Translations under genes and position numbers: made by a program
The notes under the pieces: model-generated
Databases searched by the model: none
What the model was told of the DNA's origin: nothing
Seen by the model: the letters and a program-made list of their open reading frames with translations, nothing else
Source of the DNA: Bacillota bacterium
Lineage (GTDB): Bacteria > Bacillota > Desulfitobacteriia > Desulfitobacteriales > JAJXUE01
NCBI GenBank assembly: GCA_021786555.1
Contig: JAJYNB010000347.1
Coordinates: 1-11,410, forward strand
Direction of reading: 5' to 3'
DNA length: 11,410 bases
Shown: positions 6,699 to 11,410 of the stretch, piece after piece
Numbering within the stretch: the first letter of the stretch is position 1
How the letters are laid out: each line of letters opens with the position of its first letter

Positions 6699-7663
6699 GG
6701 TATGTCATCAAAACCCAAAAGATTGCTCAAGCGAGCAATGTGGGATTGTCTAACCAGACTTTCTTCTACCTTTTTGGTCAGTTCACCAATTGATTCCTTA
6801 GTTGTATGTTTGTTAAGTCTCCCGCCAAATCCCCAAAGAGAGCGAGGAAAATGCAAAAATGCTAACATGGCTCCCAGGTCACCGCGTGAGAGCGGATTTT
6901 CCTGGGCATATGCCGAAAGCAACTGAGTAGTCAGGTTCGAATCCCAATCATTTTGTTTGAGGGCTCTTGCCAGAAACTGGGCCAAGTCTCGCATGGGCGT
7001 ATCAGCTTTGGCGTAATCAAAATCTATTAGAAATCCTTCATTTCGCGGGCTGATAATAAAGTTCCTCTGACTGAGATCATGATGGCAAACCACTGCAGGT
7101 TGGCGGAAACTCTCGACTACCTCAGGGTCATCCAACAACCGTAATGCTTTATGTCCTGCCCGAATGACTTCCGGCAGGATTTTTCTTAGCACAGCAGCAT
7201 GCGAACAGTCTATCTCACTTAATTCCTTCAATTTGGCCGACCAACGTTCCTGCCAATTATTGCCGTAAGGATAAAAACCCTTCGTCAGTCTGTGTAACTT
7301 GCCCAATAGCTGGGCACAAATTATTAGCTCGTTTCTGTCCGTAAACTTACTTTCATGTCCTGGCAGCCATTCCATTAAAAAATATGTTCTGGCCCCTGAT
7401 GAAACAAAACGTTCTCCGTTAACAGTGGGAAGAATGCGAGGTAAATTCGTAAAGCCGCGTGATTGAATAAAGTCCAAGGTTTCTTGTAAAAAAACCAAAT
7501 TTCCAGGTGTTAATTCCACACATTTGAAAGCATATTCTGCAGCATCGTTTTCAATCCGCAAAACTGCCCGATGATTTTCTTTGGCTGTCAGGCTTACCAG
7601 CCCATATTCCCTGGTCAGATCCAGGTCGTCAACCGGCCAATCGATTTGTCGGGTACCACCCAT
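6689..7663 (-). CDS. CotS-family spore coat protein with an aminoglycoside-phosphotransferase-like kinase fold
   Basis: A 324-residue protein from ATG 7663. This start is chosen because GGAGGGG lies five bases before it; the in-frame ATG at 7681 has no SD. The APH/choline-kinase-like fold is clear. A candidate nucleotide lysine is K47 (AFKCVE), and the hinge reads FLMEWLPG. The catalytic loop is CHHDLSQRNF (H195, D196, N201) and the metal site FLIDFDYA (D214, D216), followed by DLAQFL. This arrangement matches the CotS/CotI family of spore-associated proteins, which sit in the coat or phosphorylate coat components in Bacillus. The substrate here is unknown. An exact CATAnnnTA sequence upstream (7696-7688) fits late mother-cell (sigma-K) expression. 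The stop overlaps the end of purL by ten bases on the opposite strand, so transcription past it would be antisense to purL. Codon use looks more AT-rich than in purL. Confidence 0.85.
   Translation of the reverse strand: MGGTRQIDWPVDDLDLTREYGLVSLTAKENHRAVLRIENDAAEYAFKCVELTPGNLVFLQETLDFIQSRGFTNLPRILPTVNGERFVSSGARTYFLMEWLPGHESKFTDRNELIICAQLLGKLHRLTKGFYPYGNNWQERWSAKLKELSEIDCSHAAVLRKILPEVIRAGHKALRLLDDPEVVESFRQPAVVCHHDLSQRNFIISPRNEGFLIDFDYAKADTPMRDLAQFLARALKQNDWDSNLTTQLLSAYAQENPLSRGDLGAMLAFLHFPRSLWGFGGRLNKHTTKESIGELTKKVEESLVRQSHIARLSNLLGFDDIPYL
6722..6739 (-). repeat. Small hairpin inside the 3' end of the CotS-type gene
   Basis: ATTGCTC (6722-6728) and GAGCAAT (6733-6739) form a perfect 7-bp stem with a four-base loop. 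On the minus strand it is followed by CTTTTGGGTTTT, a weak T-rich tail, about 30 bases before the stop codon. It lies 24 bases after the purL stop, but on the plus strand no T tract follows. It might slow polymerase on either strand; it is too weak and too early in the cotS frame to call a terminator. Confidence 0.35.
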
Positions 7664-7687
7664 GCCTACCCCTCCCGTCATAGTTTG

Positions 7688-7696
7688 TAGTCTATG
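7688..7696 (-). promoter_or_regulatory. Possible sigma-K -10 element of the CotS-type gene
   Basis: Read on the minus strand the site is CATAGACTA, an exact match to the CATAnnnTA -10 consensus known for the late sporulation factor sigma-K. Transcription from it would start close to 7680, leaving a short leader that keeps the GGAGGGG site and excludes the upstream ATG at 7681, which agrees with the chosen start. No convincing AC-type -35 is present at the usual spacing, so this is tentative. Confidence 0.3.
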
Positions 7697-7723
7697 GTAT
7701 TCCCTAAATTGGATGCTAGTTTT

Positions 7724-7766
7724 GAGTAATAAATGTTACTCCAGAAACCAAAATATTTTCGGTTTC
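7724..7766. repeat. Two adjacent dyads in the gap upstream of the CotS-type gene
   Basis: The first dyad is GAGTAA (7724-7729) against TTACTC (7736-7741). The second, 7744-7766, is a 23-base near-palindrome: GAAACC pairs with GGTTTC and AAAAT with ATTTT, with one mismatch pair. They are two bases apart. They could be operator sites or RNA hairpins; no known operator sequence was recognised. The remainder of this 237-base gap holds the terminator at 7777-7813 and otherwise AT-rich sequence without a clear signal. Confidence 0.35.
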
Positions 7767-7776
7767 TCTTTAAGCC

Positions 7777-7813
7777 CAAAACAAATCCCCCCCGGACTAA
7801 GTGACCGGGGGGG
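7777..7813 (-). terminator. GC-rich terminator downstream of the LTA-synthase-like gene
   Basis: CCCCCCCGG (7787-7795) pairs perfectly with CCGGGGGGG (7805-7813) around a nine-base loop. On the minus strand it is followed by ATTTGTTTT (7786-7778). It lies about 90 bases beyond the stop codon at 7901 and ahead of the CotS-type gene, so it ends the sulfatase transcript and separates the two genes. Confidence 0.8.
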
Positions 7814-7900
7814 TCGTAAGATCAAATTTTTGAAAAGCAAAACCGTAAAGACAAATTGCAAACATGGTCCAGGCTTTAATGTGAGAATAACCGCCAGGAG

Positions 7901-9805
7901 CTACTTGTAACCCATGGTTTCATAATAATTGCTTTCCACAATCATATTTGAGATATTTAGACCCTGGATAGCTTCATTGCGCTCTTGCTGGTCGGCTGCT
8001 TTCCCCACGAAGGTGCCGTCTGCCAAGACAACAAAGTCTTTTTTGGTGTTGACAAGGATTCGTCCCATAGCTGTATAGACAAATTTGCTCGGTTCAACGC
8101 CCATCAAGTACAACACTGTAGGCATGGTGTCAATCTGACCGCCTATGGTCTTGATTTCTTGGCCAGCCATGCCTTTATGGTAAATAATGAGAGGTACACG
8201 CTTACTATCGTCCAACCACCACTGCTGGGAGGGTGTTACGTGTTTCACCTCATCATCGTAATACTTGTGAATCGCAGTGTGGTCTCCGTAAATAACAACT
8301 GTAGTGTTGTTTAAAATGCCGTCCTTGTCCAGTTCGGTAAGAAACATACCTATTTGCGCATCAGTATAGTGAATGCTTTGGAAATAGCCTCCTAATTTAG
8401 TCTCCTCCAAGCTCTTGTCCAATTCAAGTGTGCGGTATTTTTGCGGCAGGTCAAAGGGAGCGTGGCTGGAGAGAGTGACCATAAAGGTGTAAAAAGGTTG
8501 TTTTTCTGTTCTAATCATTGGTTCCACTTGCTGCAGAAAACTTCTGTCACTAATCCCTAAACCGATTCTTTCGTCTACGTTAAAGTGGGTAACGTCATAA
8601 GTTCTTTGGAATCCGATAGCCTTGAGGGCCGGCATCCAGTTCCAAAAAGAGCCCGGGTCAGGATGCACAGCCATAGTTGCGTACCCAGCTTGTCCCATGA
8701 GCTTGGGTAGTGAGTTATAGGTATTATGCGGGAAACGGAAAAACGTGCTCCCCGTTCGAACCGGGTAAACCGAAGTATTGGACATCAAATCTGCGTCGGA
8801 ACTGGTGCCGTTGTTTATCTGCTCATAAAAATTGGAGAAGTAGAGGCTGTTGCGCAAAAGCCGGTTAAGATTCGGTGTAACCTCTTGGTGGTTTATCTGC
8901 TGATTGATGACAAAGTTCTCCAATGACTCAACCTGAATGAAAATAAGATTTTGTCCTTTGAACAGGCCGAAATATTTATTGGCAGGAAGATTTTCTGTAT
9001 CGTGCGCAAACCTGTGGGAGATCTCCTCCTTCTCCTGCCCATCCAATTTGAGGGTCCGGTTATCTTTCCAATAAACATAGGTTTCATAGATGTGATAGCC
9101 TATAGGGGACAAGTCCGTCATGGTCTGGGTAGGAGTCCAGCACTCTCTGAATAAAATACTGTGCACTCCCTGGTCTACAATGTCAACCCTATAGTGCTGA
9201 TACCAAATATAACCGATTGACAAGAGCACTAAAACACCGGTCAGGAAAAGACTGCTGTTGGTTTGGGAATGGAGTTTTCTGCGGCGCATGACAGCAACCA
9301 CCATTACAATAACGTCCAGGACAAAGATAAAGTCAACCAGGCGCAGCATCGAGAGTATACTGCTGGAAGTGCCGTTCAGGTTGGCCGATTCCTTAAGAAG
9401 ATACAAGGACAGGAAGCTGCCAAACCCCCTATAATACAACAAGTCGCCAACCATCAAAAGAGAAATACCCAGATTAAGCAAAATAAAGAACCAGACTCTC
9501 CAACGCCCCTTTAAAAGGAAAGCAAAGCTCAAAATCAGAACGATGAAACTTGCATACACGAGAAGAGGCGGGGGGTAGCCATAAGAGAAAAAAGCTTTAA
9601 TTAAGTTGATGCTGGTGGCATTGCCATTGTTAATCAGCCCCATAAACAGGATGAATTTGACAAGGAGAGCAAGTAAACTAACATAGAAAAAGCCGTCTTT
9701 TAAATTTCCAACCGCCAGTCTGAGAGATTGCTTCGCACGCCCAGGCAGTTGGTTTCTGAAAACAGCTTGAGCCGGGATGTAAACTTTTTGTGGTGCATTA
9801 GCCAT
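7901..9805 (-). CDS. LTA synthase family phosphoglycerol transferase (membrane sulfatase fold)
   Basis: A 634-residue protein, close to the length of LtaS (about 645). Residues about 35-205 hold five hydrophobic helices, the N-terminal membrane domain. An extracellular sulfatase-type domain follows. LtaS-type enzymes move glycerol phosphate from phosphatidylglycerol to the growing lipoteichoic acid chain outside the membrane, with a Thr nucleophile and a Mn ion. The equivalents are visible: E293 in QVESLENF, T334 in NGTSSDADL, H448 in SSHAPF, and D508/H509 in YGDHTA. Start ATG 9805 has GAAGGG about ten bases upstream, a slightly long but acceptable spacing. The gene is transcribed alone, divergent from the molybdenum hydroxylase genes, and ends in a strong terminator. 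A perfect Spo0A-box sequence lies about 60 bases upstream. The family also contains primases and modifying enzymes of other anionic polymers, so the exact product is inferred. Confidence 0.9.
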   Translation of the reverse strand: MANAPQKVYIPAQAVFRNQLPGRAKQSLRLAVGNLKDGFFYVSLLALLVKFILFMGLINNGNATSINLIKAFFSYGYPPPLLVYASFIVLILSFAFLLKGRWRVWFFILLNLGISLLMVGDLLYYRGFGSFLSLYLLKESANLNGTSSSILSMLRLVDFIFVLDVIVMVVAVMRRRKLHSQTNSSLFLTGVLVLLSIGYIWYQHYRVDIVDQGVHSILFRECWTPTQTMTDLSPIGYHIYETYVYWKDNRTLKLDGQEKEEISHRFAHDTENLPANKYFGLFKGQNLIFIQVESLENFVINQQINHQEVTPNLNRLLRNSLYFSNFYEQINNGTSSDADLMSNTSVYPVRTGSTFFRFPHNTYNSLPKLMGQAGYATMAVHPDPGSFWNWMPALKAIGFQRTYDVTHFNVDERIGLGISDRSFLQQVEPMIRTEKQPFYTFMVTLSSHAPFDLPQKYRTLELDKSLEETKLGGYFQSIHYTDAQIGMFLTELDKDGILNNTTVVIYGDHTAIHKYYDDEVKHVTPSQQWWLDDSKRVPLIIYHKGMAGQEIKTIGGQIDTMPTVLYLMGVEPSKFVYTAMGRILVNTKKDFVVLADGTFVGKAADQQERNEAIQGLNISNMIVESNYYETMGYK

Positions 9806-9860
9806 TTCTGAGCATCCCTTCTACCCACGAACAAAAAACTCTTGAAAACAGAAATATATG

Positions 9861-9868
9861 ATTCGACA
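9861..9868 (-). promoter_or_regulatory. Possible Spo0A box upstream of the LTA-synthase-like gene
   Basis: The minus strand reads TGTCGAAT, containing the full TGTCGAA Spo0A-box core, 57-63 bases before the start codon at 9805. The position suits control of a promoter, but a seven-base match is expected about once by chance in a window this long, so support is weak. Confidence 0.25.
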
Positions 9869-9923
9869 ATTAGATTCCTCTTCCTCTTTTTATGAGGCCC
9901 GAGCATAACAAAATGTTTAGAGC

Positions 9924-9994
9924 CAACCTACGGGGTAAGGCTGGCCCTTTGGCAAGGTTGTTAAATGTTTGTTTGAGAAACATACAACTGTATG
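9924..9994 (+). promoter_or_regulatory. Run of hairpins in the leader of the molybdenum hydroxylase genes
   Basis: Three short structures lie between the divergent genes. CAACCT (9924-9929) pairs with AGGTTG (9955-9960), with an inner GCC/GGC (9944-9946 / 9951-9953). ATGTTT (9965-9970) pairs with AAACAT (9978-9983). CATAC (9981-9985) pairs with GTATG (9990-9994). The second and third overlap and exclude each other, as in switching leaders. AAATGTTT occurs twice (9911-9918, 9963-9970). No molybdenum-cofactor riboswitch signature was recognised. The rest of the 276-base gap holds only the possible Spo0A box. Confidence 0.3.
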
Positions 9995-10081
9995 CTGTTC
10001 AGACAATTATTCTTTTGCCAGGCCGTGAAACGGGTTGGCATAGAAATTGCACATAAAGTCAAGAACACTTACCGGAAAGGA

Positions 10082-10603
10082 GTGACTGAAATAGACAGAG
10101 AGCAATCATCTACCCTAACTCTCAACGTCAACGGTGAGAGCTGCTCCTTCGCGCTGGGGGAGGGTCCCCATGAGGTTTCCCCCTCCCATACCCTGGCGCA
10201 AACCCTCAGGGAGAGGTTAGGGCTCACAGGCCTAAAAATCTCCTGTGACCACGGCGCCTGCGGCGCGTGTACAGTGCTGATGGACGGGAGAGCGGTCCTC
10301 TCCTGCATGCTTTTAACCGTGGAGTGCGCTGGGAGTTCAATTACCACTATTGAAGGCTTGGCAGATCCTGTTACTAGCGCCTTAGATCCCTTGCAGCAGT
10401 CTTTTATCGACCACACGGCTTTCCAGTGCGGCTTCTGCACCCCCGGTATCATTATGAGCGCTAAGGCGCTCTTGTTAGAGAACCCCTCTCCGACTAAGGA
10501 GGAGGTCAAAGAAGCCCTCTCAGGCAACTCCTGCCGCTGTATCAGCCATTATCATGTTCTGGATGCTGTGATTTCAGCAGCCAAGCAGGGGGGGAAGGAA
10601 TGA
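10082..10603 (+). CDS. (2Fe-2S)-binding subunit of a molybdenum hydroxylase
   Basis: 173 residues from GTG 10082, near the usual 155-170 of CoxS/XdhC-type small subunits. The plant-ferredoxin-like N-terminal domain holds one cluster with C55, C60, C63 (CDHGACGACTVL) and C75. The four-helix C-terminal domain holds the second with C116, C119 (FQCGFCTPG), C151 and C153 (NSCRC). The protein passes electrons from the molybdenum site to a flavin subunit or other acceptor. The tail CRCISHYHV departs from the common CRCTGY form. The start is uncertain: the SD AAAGGAG runs directly into GTG 10082, while an in-frame ATA lies at 10091 with normal spacing, and upstream ATG 9992 would add 30 atypical residues without an SD. 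The next gene overlaps by ATGA, indicating translational coupling with its catalytic partner. No flavin subunit is seen within the window. Confidence 0.92.
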   Translation: MTEIDREQSSTLTLNVNGESCSFALGEGPHEVSPSHTLAQTLRERLGLTGLKISCDHGACGACTVLMDGRAVLSCMLLTVECAGSSITTIEGLADPVTSALDPLQQSFIDHTAFQCGFCTPGIIMSAKALLLENPSPTKEEVKEALSGNSCRCISHYHVLDAVISAAKQGGKE

Positions 10604-11410
10604 CAGACTACCGCTTCATCGGAAAATCTACCCCCCGCAAGGATGCCTTTGATATCGTAACCGGGAAAACCAAGTTTGTGAATGACCTGACCTTACCCAA
10701 TATGCTGCATGCCAAGGTATTAAGAAGTCCCCACCCCCATGCGTTAATCAAGAGTATAGATAAGACCGAGGCCTTGGAACTCCCGGGTGTGAGAGCCGTA
10801 CTGACCTACGAAGACGCCCCCGACTGGCTGGGGGGATTGCCTCCTCACGCCCGAGTACTCGACAGCAAGGTCCGTTTTGTCGGCGACGCAGTTGCACTGG
10901 TGGCAGCTGAGACAGAGAAAATCGGGGAAGATGCCCTGCGCCTAATCAAGGTAGAGTATGAAATCCTGCCTGCGGTCTACGATGTGGAAGAGGCTGTGAA
11001 ACCCGATGCACCCCAGTTGTATGCGCAGTTTCCCGGTAATGTTTTGCCGGGGCGCCGCGTGTTCGGGCCGGGTACCCTGCAGGAGCTTGAGATTGGAGAC
11101 CCAGACAAGGGACTGGCAGAAGCTGATTTTATCGTAGAGGGAACCTACGCCTATGAAAACATTCCCAATCCGTTGCCACCAGAACCTCCTGCCATAATCG
11201 CGGCGTGGGAGGGCGCGGATACCCTGACTGTCTGGTCCTCATCCCAGGGTCCCCATATGCTTAAAGCCGCCCTCGAAAAGCGCATGGGATCCATTAACCT
11301 CCAGTCTATGGGGAGTCCGGTCGGAGGAAGCTACGGTTCCAAGTATTCCTCCTGGCAGTACTTGTTTCCGGCGGCAGCGCTGGCCAAGGCAACAGGCAGG
11401 CCGGTGAAGT
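10600..11410 (+). CDS. Molybdopterin-binding subunit of a xanthine dehydrogenase/aldehyde oxidase family enzyme, right end missing
   Basis: 270 residues are visible before the window ends; complete members have about 700-780. ATG 10600 overlaps the previous stop and has GGGGAAGG just upstream. The N-terminal a/b hammerhead domain is clear: a GK.TPRKDAFDIVTGKTKFVNDL start, then LHAKVLRSPHPHALI, GVRAVLTYEDAP and VRFVGDAVALVAAET. The Moco-binding domain then begins with EGTYAYENIPN and LTVWSSSQGPH. Two motifs are unusual. The common H.PMEP segment is PLPPEPP here, keeping the Glu-Pro but losing the Met and the histidines before it. The glycine loop VGGGFGGK is SPVGGSYGSK here. These changes suggest a divergent subfamily with its own substrate, which cannot be named. 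It works as a complex with the (2Fe-2S) subunit; a flavin subunit may lie downstream or be absent. Confidence 0.9.
   Translation, partial: MTDYRFIGKSTPRKDAFDIVTGKTKFVNDLTLPNMLHAKVLRSPHPHALIKSIDKTEALELPGVRAVLTYEDAPDWLGGLPPHARVLDSKVRFVGDAVALVAAETEKIGEDALRLIKVEYEILPAVYDVEEAVKPDAPQLYAQFPGNVLPGRRVFGPGTLQELEIGDPDKGLAEADFIVEGTYAYENIPNPLPPEPPAIIAAWEGADTLTVWSSSQGPHMLKAALEKRMGSINLQSMGSPVGGSYGSKYSSWQYLFPAAALAKATGRPVK

Noticed and set aside
9992..10081. ATG 9992 as start of the (2Fe-2S) subunit
   Set aside because: There is no SD, the added 30 residues do not resemble the family, and it overlaps the leader hairpins.
10069..10527. Minus-strand open frame of 152 codons opposite the (2Fe-2S) subunit
   Set aside because: The plus-strand frame carries all eight cluster cysteines and is clearly the gene; the reverse frame shows no domain.
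1..11410. CRISPR array, prophage, defence island or tRNA genes
   Set aside because: No direct-repeat array, integrase, transposase, phage structural gene or cloverleaf sequence was seen on either strand.

Overview
The window reads as chromosomal DNA of a spore-forming, Gram-positive bacterium of the Clostridia, plausibly a Desulfotomaculum/Pelotomaculum-like relative. The evidence is a CotS-family spore protein, a lipoteichoic-acid-synthase-type sulfatase, a long clostridial-type PurL with a PurS-like N-terminus, frequent TTG/GTG starts with strong purine-rich Shine-Dalgarno (SD) sites, and a molybdenum hydroxylase pair typical of anaerobes. The assignment rests on gene families only. I found no mobile element, CRISPR array, tRNA or rRNA, and no obvious new multi-gene defence or biosynthetic system.

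Left part (1-1620, all minus strand): the N-terminal two thirds of prephenate dehydratase (pheA, phenylalanine synthesis), running off the left edge; a small protein with an 'NGSFE' carbohydrate-binding-like fold; and a small membrane-anchored protein with one Ig-like domain, followed by a textbook intrinsic terminator. A hairpin covers the pheA SD site. Next (1815-2648, plus) is a six-helix YihY/BrkB-family membrane protein.

Centre (2649-6698, plus): a leader with two hairpins, then a purL-type FGAM synthase gene (de novo purine synthesis). It is interrupted by two in-frame stops, TGA at 3246 and TAG at 3252. Both stops lie in the left arm of a perfect 18-bp inverted repeat (3240-3257 / 3289-3306). 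Reading through the stops restores the expected family sequence without any frame change. This suggests a quasi-palindrome 'template-switch' mutation that rewrote about 10 bases, and it separates the PurS-like domain from the synthetase/glutaminase part. It is the most interesting feature of the window.

Right part: a minus-strand CotS-family kinase-like spore protein, convergent with purL and overlapping it by 10 bases; an LTA-synthase-like phosphoglycerol transferase on the minus strand with a strong GC-rich terminator; and, divergently on the plus strand, a (2Fe-2S) subunit overlapped by four bases (ATGA) with a molybdopterin-binding hydroxylase subunit that continues beyond the right edge. 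The last has an unusual version of the family's active-site motifs. No intergenic gap exceeds 300 bases; the larger ones (2649-2921, 7664-7900, 9806-10081) hold hairpins and candidate control sites described below.
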